Below, piece after piece: positions 1 to 11,721 of a DNA stretch of 64,000 bases. The notes beneath the pieces were generated by a model. It was not told the origin of the DNA and ran no database searches. It saw nothing but the letters and a program-made list of their open reading frames with translations. The DNA lies in assembly GCF_963678635.1 (NCBI RefSeq), contig NC_087062.1, positions 86,775,845 through 86,839,844 of the forward strand. The letters are read 5' to 3'. Position numbers and translations under genes: made by a program. Origin of the DNA: Symsagittifera roscoffensis (lineage: Eukaryota > Xenacoelomorpha > Acoela > Convolutidae). Every line of letters begins with the position of its first letter. The stretch's first letter is position 1.

Positions 1-3000
1 ACTACCTCGGTGAGCAGTAGCACTGGTCCTTTCACGAAATTCTCCATTCCAAACGTCACGAACAATGCCAGGATCACTACTATCGATAATTCTGTTACTG
101 CTTGGAGGAACTCCTTTATCAAGTATCGAGAGAGTCAGGGGTAGACTTTCGCCAGAAACATGCTGTCAGTTCTATCGTAGCCTTCTTCTCCCCATAGGTT
201 CTGCGTCCAGAAAGTTTCAAGAGTTACTTTGGCACATCTTGTTCACAAATTCAGCTGAATTTTCCTCCGCATTCTCCGCTAGGTTCAATTCCTCCACCAG
301 TTAGGCATGAATCCTCCTAATCATCGCCGGGCCTCGCTCGAAATTGTCCACGCCCAATGCGGCTACTCGAGGAGTCAAATGCAGCCACTTGTTGGTCTCT
401 GGTTTCGTTCGCAAAACAATCACTTCCAAGTGAGCTTTCGTCTCCTTGGAGTTCTGCCTCTTCTCTGCTTCCTCCTTTATCTCCATTCCTCTGAACCACA
501 AGTCATTGGACATCGCCTCTATCACTCGATGGTCATCGTTGATTCCTGGCTTTAATTTGAGCAACCCCAACACCTCGTCCACTACTAGCATGTTTTTTGA
601 ATGGTCCTTGAACCCTCTCATGGCGTTTGAGATGTCCGATCATACTGCCGGCAATTCTGCCCTAAGTGGTCTCAGGTTCTTCGCTTCCACTTCGCAGTTC
701 GGAGCAGATATGATCACATCATACTTTCCTTCTGAGATCAATGCCACCATCGCGTAAACGAATTTCAATGCATCCGGGAGATATGCATATCCCGGAGACA
801 ACGCAAAAACTGCTTTTGGTGTAATCTTGGTGAATGCTCCTTCTCTCAGTGTATCCGTTATCTCGCCCATTGTTTCTAGAATGTCTTTGATTGCTGGCCA
901 TACTGCATTTTCCGCCGTTGCAGGTTCTCTGAGTCTGCTCAGGAAACCCCTACTATGCAATTGGTCGTTTATGCCGGCAAACACGATGGTGATCGGATTC
1001 ATTTAACATTGTCGTTGGACCCCGATTGCCATTGATACAGACTGCATCAGATCCAAGTAGATTGCCGCCAGCATTATCATGTCAAGCTAAAATAAGGACT
1101 TGGAAGTATGCACAAAGTCCGAGTTTGCCACCACCAAAATCATGGCTTTCCTCATCTGTACTTTAGCAAACGCCGCAAAGATAGTCTCGTCCTTTCGAAT
1201 CTGTAGTTAACCATATCTCTCAACATCGCCTTTTTGGGCTACTTGCTTTGGATAAGCCCTTTCTTTCACGTGAGATGGAGGTGCTCGCACTTGCTTGATT
1301 AACTTCACATGCTGTCCTATTGGTGCTCTGGTCGTCAGAAATCTTCCTGGTCTTTCTTCTCGATTTCCTTCACTGTGGTTCATTCTCACGTCCTGCAAAG
1401 GTCTGGCTTTCACTGGACACATGATGTTATTTGAGGGCAGTCCCAAATCGTAGGGCCATCGTGGAGCTAAAGTTGATGCCAGCTGCTACCATCCAGTCCA
1501 CTCCCACGATCGAGTATAGCTCATTCACAGAGAGCCTAGCTCCATTCAGCATCCTCAGCACGTCGACTGCAAACTTCACCATTTGAAGATTCAACTTCAT
1601 CAAGTCTTGTTTGTAGACATGCCAGTGGGAAGGTATGGGTCTCGACCACATTAGAGAACTTCTGTCTGGTCGTCGCTCTTCTCGGCTTGTACTCGTTGTT
1701 TCTGACCTCGAGGTGCCTGACTTCGTATCCGTTGTCGAGTTGACAGGTCCTAATCTCCTTTGCGGATGAATAGTCCTTCCCACTGGCGCTTCGCCCAGTC
1801 GATCCAGTATGTCCGTTTTTCGCCCCGGCTCACTGGAGCTCTGAGGGGACCTGTGGGACTGCTGGGACTAATCCCAGACGTGTCTCTACCAGTTCATTCG
1901 CTGTCTCCTCACTCCTCAGCACTCCTGTATCAAAGAGTTCGACGTCTAGTTCGTCCAGTCGCTCCTGGAAGACGCGGTTCATCCAGGCTTGTCCCTCCAG
2001 ACTGTCAAAATGCACTCCACCTGTAGTGAATCTGGCCTGATCCATGGCTCTCAGCTCGGGCTCTAAATCCATCAACATCATCCACCCAGCATTGCGACTC
2101 TGATGACCTTTTCGTTGTGCTTCCTTCCCGTCGCCCAGTTTTAAATGTAATATCCCGAGCGGCAGTTGCTGCATGTTTACTGCGAGACTCCAAGTCGTTC
2201 CATTGAAACATGCTCGCATGTCCGTGTCCGGAACTCTAGTAAAGTTGTTCTTCACCTGGTTGTTTTCTGTACATCAAACACTCGGGACACTTTTTTCATT
2301 GGCTTCTTCCTTATTTCCCTGTCCGGAACACTCGAGGTCGTCTTTGTCGGTCTCTTCGTGGTGTCAGCTCCCATTCTCCTCATCGTTTCCCGGAAAGCTC
2401 CACTCTGCCTGTATCGTCGATCGTTCCATAGGGTGCTGACACCCCGGATTCTGGCGCACTCCTGTTGGCTACAAGTCGTCCCACTGTTTCTATCAGCTTT
2501 TTCACCGTCTGTTCCATGACTGGGTCACCTAGGGTGTCATTCGGGTCCGGGATTGTTACGCTGCCGGTTGCTGTCGGAACTCGTACTTCTGTCGTTTGGC
2601 TAAGTTCGCGAGGCGTTAGAAGCTCCATCGTGAACTTCCCACGAGGAACATCCCTTGCGGGTATTCTTTTTTCCACTGCTGTCGTCAATGCCAGCCGCTC
2701 CTATCGCTCCTTTTATTCTCGCCTCAAAAATTCTATTTCCTCGCCCTTCTTCTTATTGCAATCCTCAAACAGTTTTTTCCACATATCTCTGTCTTCTTCA
2801 GCACTGAGCAAAGTCTTAGTCACTCGATCCAATTCTCTCTTCGTTTCATTTAGCTCTTGCAGATCTTGCATTGTCTCATCCGTTTCGACTTCCTCTTCTA
2901 CTTTCGCACTCTTTAGTGGCACAGCTGCTCTCAGTTGTGAACTAGACGAGGCTGCCTCGCTGTTCATCTACTGATGCATCCTTCTCAATCCAGGCCAAGG

Positions 3001-3351
3001 CTTGGTTGGGAGAGGCATCTCACCCGGTTGGTAGGTCCTGGAACTTCCCAATCCAGGCTCGTTCGCCAAGTCATTTTATGAGAGAGCTCCGTTTCTCCAC
3101 CTCATTACCCTCATGTTTAGGCGGTCTTGTACTCCTTGTTGTCCATATATTGCCATCAATAAGGCTTCCGTGGTGCGGTTCCCACAGTTATCGTGCCCAA
3201 AGATGTTTGTCAGGGCGACCACCAACATGACCACCTCTGGGTCCTCCAGAGCGAAGTTTCGATCCATCAGCTGGTGATAGATCGCATCTATCACCGGTCC
3301 TACATACGCCTCCGCTAGGTCCATCAGTTCATTAAAGTCGAAGTTATCCAT
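1..3351 (-). pseudogene. Retroelement ORF3 (env-position reading frame) with coiled coil, possible SGNH-like block and membrane segment; broken
   Basis: This long degenerate reading frame starts at an ATG at 3351 and runs off the window edge. It lies downstream of the polyprotein tail on the same strand, the place env occupies in some Ty3/gypsy elements. In order it shows: an acidic helical N-terminus (3351-3076); a Glu/Lys-rich coiled coil (about 2920-2713); a low-complexity Ser/Thr/Pro section (2688-2380); two segments in other frames (2255-1830, 1783-1427); then a conserved-looking block (about 1200-301) containing ITIVFAGIND and DDHRV. These two motifs resemble the GxND and DxxH blocks of SGNH hydrolases, but I see no clear GDS block. 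Near 101-30 another frame reads a hydrophobic helix (SIVVILALFVTFG). Frame 3387-2380 has stops at 3076 and 2713. Further frame changes occur before 2255, 1783 and 1002, and stops lie at 640 and 301. The gene is therefore dead here. Membership of the retroelement is inferred from position. The SGNH reading is tentative. Confidence 0.55.
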
Positions 3352-3712
3352 TTCGTTAGATTCGGTTTTGATTATCAGTTTGCACAATTGAAATCTGATG
3401 AATATTTAAATGATCAATCAATATCTAGAAAAGAAGTCACGTGTATCACAGTTGTCAACATTACTCCAGATTTTTCATTAAAACTAACTTAAAACAGTGA
3501 GATAAAAAGATTTTGATATTAAGATTTATCAAAATCAGTTTATTGCTAAATTTTGGAGTTCGTCCTAAGAATGGACAGTCCAAACTTTGGGTCTGTTCCT
3601 TCGATTATCGTTTGGTCATTTGTGGTCACTAACCCTTCCACGCCCAAAATCCTAAAAACATAACACATAACATATCACATATAACACAACACGTCCTACA
3701 CTCAACTTACAC
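3352..3712. other. Non-coding spacer between polyprotein tail and ORF3
   Basis: This AT-rich stretch has no reading frame of note. It includes a run of short CATAACACATAACA-like repeats near 3650-3690. It could hold a splice or leader signal for ORF3, but nothing specific is visible. Confidence 0.4.
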
Positions 3713-5085
3713 TCAGCCTATACTCAAATAGTATTTCTTATGTAAATAAACTTGTATGTTAGTATCAGAAAAGATTAAGTGTTCAATGCATACAGCTCCC
3801 GTGGATGCAGTCGTCCTCAGTTTGGGTCGTATACTGGAAGCGAGAGCTCCTTCACCTCCCTCTCCACAAGGAAGTCTCTCAGTCTCGTCAAGGACAAGAC
3901 CAAGTCTCCAGGGTCAACATGCTGCTACTCCGTCGCTCTCTCCACCAAGAAGCATAGGTACTTTCCTGGTATTTGCGAAGCCTCCGGAGGCAAGGTTGTT
4001 ACGCCTCCTATTTCTGGTCTTTGCTTCCACAGGAATTCCAAGTTTTTATATTCTCTCTTAAAATCAGCAGGTAACGCTGTCCTAAAACTCATGTCCGCTG
4101 TGATCGCTATCGCACATGTCCTATCTGTGAGTATAAAATCGCTATCTGTTAGTATTATGCTACTTGAGTACACATTTGGCAGGTTAAAATATGACTCTAC
4201 TACTCTCCCATTGTCTGGTTTCTTGTGATTTTCACCTGTTTCTCTTGCTATTTTTAATTTTTGTATTAATAATTTTTCAGTGTGAGTAAATCCTTTCCCC
4301 ATTCCCGGGACAAAAAGGTCCATCGACGTCCCCGTCGATCGCATACCGGATATTAAGTTTAGATTGGACGCATGAATGATTAATTGCACTTCCTGGGCTT
4401 CCCAGGAAGGATTATCCGTGTCGTTTTTTAGGTATTTCATGCTCTCACGGTCTAAGTGCTGAATCGCGACACTGGTCTCCGTGGGGTCCGATGTCATTTC
4501 GTTCAGCCACTATATGACGCACAGGCTCGTCAATTCTTGTTCGTATGATTGCTGTTGCTCATCATCGAACTCTTCTTCCGGCTTAGACCGGTTATCGATC
4601 CACTCCTCAAATTGGTCATCGACTATGTCTATGTCCTGTGACGCGGGTATCTCCTCTAGACCCACCAATTCCTCCGCTATCTTCTTCAGATCTATCCTGT
4701 CTACTATGAAGTTGTCCTCATAAGGGTTGTACTTCTTCGTGATTCTTTTCCTGTCACTCTGTGGTGTCCGTATTGCAAATGGTAGATCTGGTTCCAAGTT
4801 CCTGGGAACCTTTATCTGTTTGGGGTCTTCCTAGTCGTCTTCTGTGTAGGGTAAGGTTTCTTCGTCTGCTTCAATTATTTCATTGGGATTCAGGTCCAGA
4901 GGTGGATTCGTTCCTTCTTCTATGACTTCGTTCCCATCATTATTTCCCCTGGCATCCTTTTCATTGACTTCGCAGGCAGGGTCCATCATCAGATAATCAC
5001 CCTGTTCCATTTCCTCAGGTATACGCCAGTCTTCTGTTGATGGGTTGTGTGGCTTAATGTTTTCAAAGTGATCATGTGACTAAAG
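3713..5085 (-). pseudogene. Ty3/gypsy polyprotein 3' tail: integrase end, acidic linker, TARG1-like macrodomain; broken
   Basis: Reading starts abruptly near 5085 with HFENIKPHNPS, typical of the end of a retroelement integrase. An Asp/Glu-rich linker follows (about 5040-4560), containing a TAG near 4832. The section 4497-3713 is macrodomain-like. ADFKREYKNLE matches the region around the catalytic Lys of TARG1 (OARD1), EIGGVTTLP the next strand, KYLCFLVERAT the YLITKK-type strand, and ELSLPVYDP the strand that carries the catalytic Asp. Macrodomains of this class bind ADP-ribose and can remove it from proteins. One stop lies at 3925. A frame change follows, since frame 3925 and the terminal stop at 3713 differ, and another stop falls in PVYDPN-stop-GRLHP. 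The terminal TGA follows LHKKYYLSIG. Integrase catalytic core, RT and protease are absent from this strand: the piece is truncated at its 5' side. Family assignment rests on my reading of motifs, not on a search. Confidence 0.72.
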
Positions 5086-5624
5086 TTTGAAAAAGTGGTT
5101 GCTTTGAAAATTTTAGTAAGTTTAGCTCGGGCAATCCGAAGGCTGATAGGTAACACAGGACTCAGTGGGTGCAATAGACGCCCACTTGAAAAAAATACTG
5201 CCTCTAAGTTTTGTCTGTTTAGTGCGGCACTGAACAGGGAAAGCTATTCCTTTAGAAACAAATTCAAAAATTGACTTGTGACTGACTAAAGTACTAAACA
5301 CATACATTTTTTGGAAATTTTTTTACCCTTCTTCAATTTTTGGTTTTAAATCCTCAATAATTGTTATTGAGTGGGTAGTGGTGACACTATCTTTTAGTTA
5401 TATTGATATGATCGGTCTGTGCTAGCTTTATATCTTATAACCAATAATCAATTATTGTGAATAAATTGTATACACGCTGTACTGTGGTAACCTAGAAGGA
5501 TTTGTGGTCGATACTTAGATGAAATTTTTGGTATTTTTTGTGTTGTGTTATTATTATCTGTAGTGAAAAAAAAACCTGAATAAACGAATTGAGTGTATAA
5601 GCAGTGAGAAGTGATAAATCGAAA
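5086..5624 (+). other. Junction and putative 5' leader or LTR remnant of the plus-strand retroelement
   Basis: This non-coding sequence separates the two divergent retroelement pieces. It contains a TATA-like TTTATATCTTATA near 5427-5440 and several AATAAA-like strings. I could not find a second copy in the window or a convincing tRNA primer site, so calling it an LTR is only a positional guess. Confidence 0.25.
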
Positions 5625-8016
5625 ATGAGTCTAGACAAAACAAGTATACTTAAACTAAATGATAGCTCTGGTAAAATTCGTACCAAAGAAACAAAGAAAA
5701 TCATTGAACGACCCTTTTGTGGAAAGAATCGCACGGACCCTGACCATCAAAATGGAGAAAGTTTCAAGCATAACGGTTGAAACCAGGAGTCAAAAGTCCT
5801 CTGAAGGCCAAAAAGCAATGTTAGAAGTAGAGATCCATCCTGACCCTATCCTAGATGAGAATCGGGCGGGACGTGGAACGGAAGGTAATGGCAAAAGAAG
5901 ATTGGCAAGTGAATCTACTCCGGTAGAAGAAGGCCAAGACTTTGCCTCGTCCACTGGGGTTCTAGATTGAGAGGAGATGTCGGAACTGTCCGACATCTCG
6001 ACTGAAAACGTGGCGACAACAAGATCACCCACTGATAATACCATGATGAATGGGGTGACCGAGAAAACGGCAACGTCCTCATCCTTTTCAGAACGAGCGA
6101 AGAACACTCTGAGAATTTTTTTCCCATTTACTATGGGAACGGGTACAGGCGATGAAGTAGAAACCCAGGAAGAGGAGGAGGACGATGACGAACAAGATGA
6201 CTTCGGATCTCAACTGAGCCTCAACAGTTCGAGTCATGAAAATGAAGCACCCGCCAACAAGGAGACTGGCTCTTTGGATCGATTTGGTGTGGTCAGGACA
6301 AAAAACAAGACCATACATGCATCTCAGCAGTCAAGGGAGTTTGCGACCATAAAAAATTCGGAAGTGCAACCTGGAATTAACAGGATTACAGTGCCAAGTA
6401 ACCCACCAATGGAACCAGAAGCGGATTATGAAGAAACATCGTGACAGAGAGTTGAGAATCGGGTATCGACTAGCACTAAACTGCCTGGAACCAATAGGGT
6501 GACCCCACCACTAGTGACGCCATTAGTGGACGAAAGGGCATCAATCGAAGAGGCCTTGACTAGCATAGTGGACAGTATAGGAGAACAGAACGAACAGATG
6601 TCCCTAGGATTGAGTGAACTGGAGAGGGCAGTCCATTTCTAGAGAGAAAGCCTGCGGGAAGAGATCAACCGCAACAAGCAAAAGTCAGCAGAAGTGAAAA
6701 ACGCTTGAGGGAGAGGACGGATGAACACTTGGCCAAAAACTTGTCGCGAATGACGAGGGAAGCTGAGCAAAGAGAGATACGATTGAGAGACGATATGAAG
6801 AAATTAAGAAGTCAGCAAGAGCAGACTCTTGGTACTCTTGACACGAGAATAGAGGCGATGATGAAGAGGCGCACTCAGGCTATCATGGATAGGTTGGAGG
6901 GGCTCCTAGGAAACAGGAGTGAATCGAGGAGTAGGCAAGCAACCTCAGGAGAACCCAACAGGGAGCCGAGAGTGAACTTCAATGAACAAGCTAACAGAAG
7001 AAGAATATATGGATCAACGAGAAGTAGCTGCAGTTCATCCAGCTATGCCACAGGGGATAATAGGCCGAGGGGCCTAAATATCAGAGGAGGTTCAAATGGT
7101 AACAGACCGACCTCAAACGAGAGAACGATACAGAACGCAAACGCAGGACTGCAGAACGCAAGACTGGGAGATGTGATTGTACAAATTGGAGTCATGCGGA
7201 TCAAGGAAGAAATCGTCCCTGCGACGCGAACAAGAGGCCAAATCCGGAGCTCCTATCGGAGGGCAATGACGCTCGAGCGGGGCATTCACGTGTTGCGGCG
7301 TCAATGGCTACAGCGTTTGAACCTCTGAACAGGTCCTTGGAAAGTTTTCTAACGAGGCTACCAGTGAACGCTGCGAGAGGTCCAGGAGAGTATTTAAGAA
7401 ACCGAGATGTTATAAAGACGAATCTGACGACTGTATTGATACCTGGATAGAAGTCATGAAACTGCATTTTGAGGAGGAAGACTTAACAGAAAGGCAAAAA
7501 TGCAGTGCATTCACTAGCAACCTGGAAGGGACAGTCCCAAATTGCATGATAGCCAAAAAGCAATACCAGCGGGACACATCTGAGAAGATCTTCGAAATCT
7601 TGTTGAACCGTTTTGGCTCAGGAGTAAAAGGACACCAAGCAATGATGCGCTTGGAGATACGGAGGCAACGTGAAAAGGAAACGATAAACAGGTTTTTAGA
7701 TGATCTGGAGATGCTTAGAGAGCGTAGTCAACCAGATGTGTCAAATAGCAGGATGAACTTAGCAGTAGCCTCTAAATTCAACGATGGTGTGAAAAACGAT
7801 GAGCTTTGAACAATGTTCGCAACGCATTACACACCACTTTCAACTAATGCACCTATACCAGAAGAATTGAGTCTCAAGTCCAAGGCGTATCTTCTACTAC
7901 AGACCCCATCGAGATCTGGCTATTACAAAAACAATTATGGCAATTTTAACAATGGACCAGCTAACCAGGGTAACAATTGATACAAACAAAGGGACGACAT
8001 GGACAAGAGACGCTCT

Positions 8017-8058
8017 TGTGCAAATTGCAGTTCGACGGACCATCATGTATCAGCATGT
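8017..8058 (+). other. Intact CCHC zinc knuckle in gag
   Basis: The translation CANCSSTDHHVSAC matches CX2CX4HX4C exactly. This is the nucleocapsid signature of retroelement gag proteins and is used for RNA binding. Confidence 0.85.
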
Positions 8059-8245
8059 CCAACCTACAAACAAGGCATGAAATTGATAGGCTTTAGCCTC
8101 GAGGATGAAGATGCATAAGCAGTTGATCATGAAGATTTCATGAGAGGAGTAATTGCAAAATTTGGCCCCAGGTGTTTCTTGTATAACTTGGAGGGTCATT
8201 ATAAATCGGATTGTCCACAATTTTGGGATGCTGTGGCAGACAGGA

Positions 8246-8326
8246 AGCATCCAAGGCATGAGGAATTTTTATTGGGTGTTATTCAAGGCACGCCTGTTGA
8301 CATAAAGCATCCAAGGCACGCCTGTT
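8246..8326 (+). repeat. Short local duplication in gag tail
   Basis: CAAGGCACGCCTGTTGA occurs twice, near 8283 and again near 8311. Related AAGCATCCAAGGCA strings precede both. It looks like a replication-slippage duplication inside the dying gag gene and produces repeated KHPRH residues. Confidence 0.6.
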
Positions 8327-8856
8327 GAGTGAAGCGGAGGCACGCAGAAAGGAGAAACCGCTAGAGCTGGCAACAAAGAAGATGCAGGCAGTAACTGAGC
8401 AAATGCGTGAACCTGAACCAGTGACCGCGGCAGATGACTTCAAGTTCGACTATAGGGCAGCAGCAAGAGATGCTTTAAACAGAGTCCAACAGGATTTGGT
8501 GACAATGGAGATAGAACAAAAAAGCAAGCTCGAACTAGAAAATAAGGAAACTCAGGAAAGGCTAAACGCCTTCAAAGCATCCGAGGTCGAAGAAACGAAA
8601 GCACCAAGAAGTTAAAGCGTGACACTAAGTGTGATCTCCGGGCAGACGTTCGGCATGGTGCCACAAGGAAGCAAAATACAGTCAATAATCTCAATGGCGG
8701 GACAACGTTTTGATCAGGAACCTAAGTGAACCCTCAGAGTTCACTATGATGCATTTGGTTACATATGCAGATTATCTGAGACAGGTAGAGTCAAGGCACT
8801 GAGTCAAGGGCTTTGCGGCTGTGCGAACAGATAGTGACCAAATAGGGCAGATCTAA

Positions 8857-9385
8857 TTGGGTCAAGAAGAACTTAAGGTCAGTAGAATCGGCCATGACCA
8901 ATGGGAAGAAAATCGGAGTAACAGGACTTTAGACACAGGAGCGGTGGTTACCGTGATGCCAGTAAAGACTTGGGGAAGGAAGAATGGGCTTCACGAGGGA
9001 AGTCTTAATTCCGACAAACCTCAGATTGGCAGCAGCCGACCGCGGAGGAATCCACGTAGCCGGGAGAACACCGATAACGGTCCTTCACATGGGAGGACGG
9101 GACCTGTGGGTGAGCTTCCTGGTAGTAGAAAACCTGGACGACTCAGACCAAATCATCTTGGGCCGTGACTTCGTCAGAAATTTCGATGTGATAATTGACT
9201 TGAACAGCAGGCTAATAAGGATTAGAAATTCGGACAGGAAGCATGGTAAGAGACCTATTAATAGAATAATAACGGATGAGAACAAGGTGCCTCTTTTTTT
9301 GGACAGAAAAGTAAAACTACAGCCGGGACAGGCTGTTGCAGCGGTTTTTAGGATGAGAAATTTGAACATATTAAGTGATAGTTAA
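8857..9385 (+). pseudogene. Retroelement aspartic protease (retropepsin), frameshifted
   Basis: The first frame reads RTLDTGAVVTVMPVKTW around 8920-8970, with the DTGA catalytic motif. Near 8980 the frame shifts, and a second frame (8984-9385) reads QIILGRDFVRNFDVII, the ILG strand expected near the end of a retropepsin fold. The enzyme would cut the gag-pol polyprotein. The frameshift between the catalytic Asp and the rest of the fold disables it. It sits between gag and reverse transcriptase, as usual for Ty3/gypsy. Confidence 0.82.
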
Positions 9386-9899
9386 CAGGTTTGTTTGGTA
9401 CCCAACCCAAATAGTCAAAGCACAGTGATTTTACACCGGAGATTCTCAGTAACACGAAACGGACTGTGTGCCAGTGTGTTATTGAACACACTGGACACCA
9501 CGGTTTCAAAGAAGCTTGGAAAGAAGCTTGGTTACGCTTTGCCGATGAGGACCGAATGTGAGGAGACAATAAACATGAAAAGACAAAATGTGAAGGACTG
9601 TTCCAGCCATGCCAATAAAGATATGATTTTAAAGAGAATTTTTGAGTTAAAATCATTAAATAAACTGTTTTCAATGAAATCCGACACGGATGACGGCTTA
9701 TCGAGCCGCCCGATTTTCCGGAACGCCCCTCGTCATATGAACTGGAATCCGACAAACCGGTTATGCCGGAGATAGAACACTTGAAATGGAAAATATGTGA
9801 AGGAGAATTTGAAATATTAAGGACGGTTTTGAACCGGAACGCGGATGTTTTTCAAAACATAAGGCGGATATCGGATGTTGCATTTTTGTCGAACACGAA

Positions 9900-11721
9900 A
9901 TCGAACTAGAAGAGGGCACCGTTCCCCATATTCATAAGGAAGGTGCAAGGCGCATGACACCTGACAACTTGGAGGCGTGCAGAGCAGAAATAGAAATGTT
10001 GCTTGAATACGACATGATAGAACCCTCGAAGTCGTCTTGGGCTTGTGGATCTCATGGCCAAAAAGAAAAGGGGGCAGCTTAGGTTTTGTTGCGACTTTCG
10101 TTACCTGAACGCAGTAACAATAAAAGATGCTTACCCGATACCACGGATAGATGAGAGCCTCTCGAAACTTGGCGATGCCAAGTTCTTCGCAACACTGGAC
10201 TTGGGCTCTGCCTTCTGGCAGGTCCCTCTGCGGAAGAAGGACAGAGAAAAGACCGGATTCGCATGTGAATTGGGGTTGGACCAGTAGAAGAGGATGCCCT
10301 TTGGCTTGTGCAACGCCACAGCGTTCTTTCAAAGACTGATGGCTCAGGCTTTGACCAGAGTAAGGAAGAAGTACGGGAATCTTCTGATGTGCTACTTGGA
10401 TGACGTGGTCATAGCAACACCCACCTCGGCAGACCACATTGATAGACTCGATGAGGTCTTTGGTTGTATGAAAAGAGCGGGCTTGAAATGCAAACCATCG
10501 AAATGCGAATTTTTTAGAGATTTGATCAAGTACCTGGGAAGAATGGTAGACAGGCATGGCGCAAGGCCGGACCCGGAGGCAGTGGAAGCCGTGTTGACAT
10601 GGAAGGCCCCCAGAATGGACAAACAGCTCATGAGCTCCCTGAGGTTTGCCAATTACTACCGTGAGTTCATAAAAGGATACGCAGACAAGGTGTACCCCAT
10701 GCAGAAACTGATGTGCAACAAAGGAAAGAAATTCGAGTGGAACGAAGAAGCTCCAGCTGCCTTCGAGAATGTACAGCGGGAGCTGTGCGAGGCGCCAGTG
10801 CTAGTCATGCCCACAGAGAAGGGCATGTACATTCTCGAAACTGATGCTTCAGTAGTAGCCATCTCAGGAATACTGCATCAGGATTAAGAATGGAATGGAA
10901 GAACAGTTCTCCGTCTCATTGCATATGGCAGTAATGTGTTGAGTGACACTGAAATGAAATATGGTGCAGCGAAGGCAGAAATGTTAGCAGTAGTCACATT
11001 CGTTGAGAAGTACCGCGCATACTTAGGGAGCGCTCCTTTTAAGCTACGCGTGGACAATAGAGCGTTATCCTGGTTGATGACGTACTCGATGGACCAGAGC
11101 TATATTGGTCGATGGATAGTCAGGTTAGACGGCTACCACATGATAATCAAACACAGGATGCGTGACAAACACCAGAATGCTGACAGCCTCAGCAAAAAGA
11201 CTGAGTTTTATGAAAGAATAGAACAGAAGAAAGCCAATCAGGCGGAAATCAAGGAAGGGTTCTCATTTCTGAACAAAGAAACTTATGAAGCGCTTCCCTT
11301 GACGAGATGTTTGGACAAATCTGGACATCCAACTCCGGGATACCCCAAGTTACCAGTGGAGGAGGCAGCAGAAATAAAGCTCTTATCAAAGAAGGACCCG
11401 CTGCCTTTGGATCTGTTGCTACGCTCGAACCTGGTCCAAGAGGAACTCTCTCGTATGAACATAAACAGTCTCTCATTGCTGAATAAAACGGTGCAGGTCA
11501 CACCGCAAGTGATGCGGATGCTGGGTGGATTGCTGGAGAGAGAAGTGACTAGAGATGGCCCCGAATGGGCAGCAGCCATGGCATCGCTGACAGTCAGAGA
11601 GAATGTGAAGAACATGCCATCAAGGTGCCAACCCAAGGAAAACGAAAAGGATTGTAGGACAGTAGTTCAGCAACTGGTGACCTCGATTCCTCAGAGCGTT
11701 TTCATGAAGACATCAAAATAA
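9900..11721 (+). pseudogene. Ty3/gypsy reverse transcriptase and RNase H, with two in-frame stops
   Basis: The N-terminal RT part (9900-10036) reads MTPDNLEACRAEIEML, then shifts frame. From 10045 to 11721 a single frame holds 558 codons with only two stops (10285-10287 and 10885-10887). RT motifs are clear: LRFCCDFRYLN, FATLDLGSAFWQVPL, MPFGLCNATAFF and the catalytic YLDDVV. They are followed by the thumb/connection (FANYYREFI) and RNase H (ETDASVVAISGIL, TEMKYGAAKAEMLAVV, FKLRVDNRALSWL, IIKHRMRDKHQNADSLS). The DNA-copying domains are the best preserved part of the element. RT type and domain order place it in Ty3/gypsy (Metaviridae). The stops mean no active enzyme is made. Confidence 0.93.

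Larger units (their letters stand above)
5625..8615 (+). pseudogene. Ty3/gypsy gag region with zinc knuckles; broken
   Basis: A likely start is the ATG at 5625 (MSLDKTSILKL), but the frame shifts within about 150 bases. Good coding stretches follow at 5977-6444 (acidic, Ser-rich), 6705-7328 (Arg/Glu-rich coiled coil) and 7456-7809, the last resembling the capsid region of Ty3/gypsy gag (helical, LNRFG and FLDDLE). A zinc knuckle of form CX2CX4HX4C is encoded at 8017-8058 (CANCSSTDHHVSAC). A second at about 8174-8215 (CFLYNLEGHYKSDC) has Tyr in place of its second Cys, so it is broken. The 8325-8615 stretch is a charged linker leading to protease. Frameshifts and stops separate all of these. 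Gag packages element RNA into particles; this copy cannot make an intact one. Confidence 0.75.
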
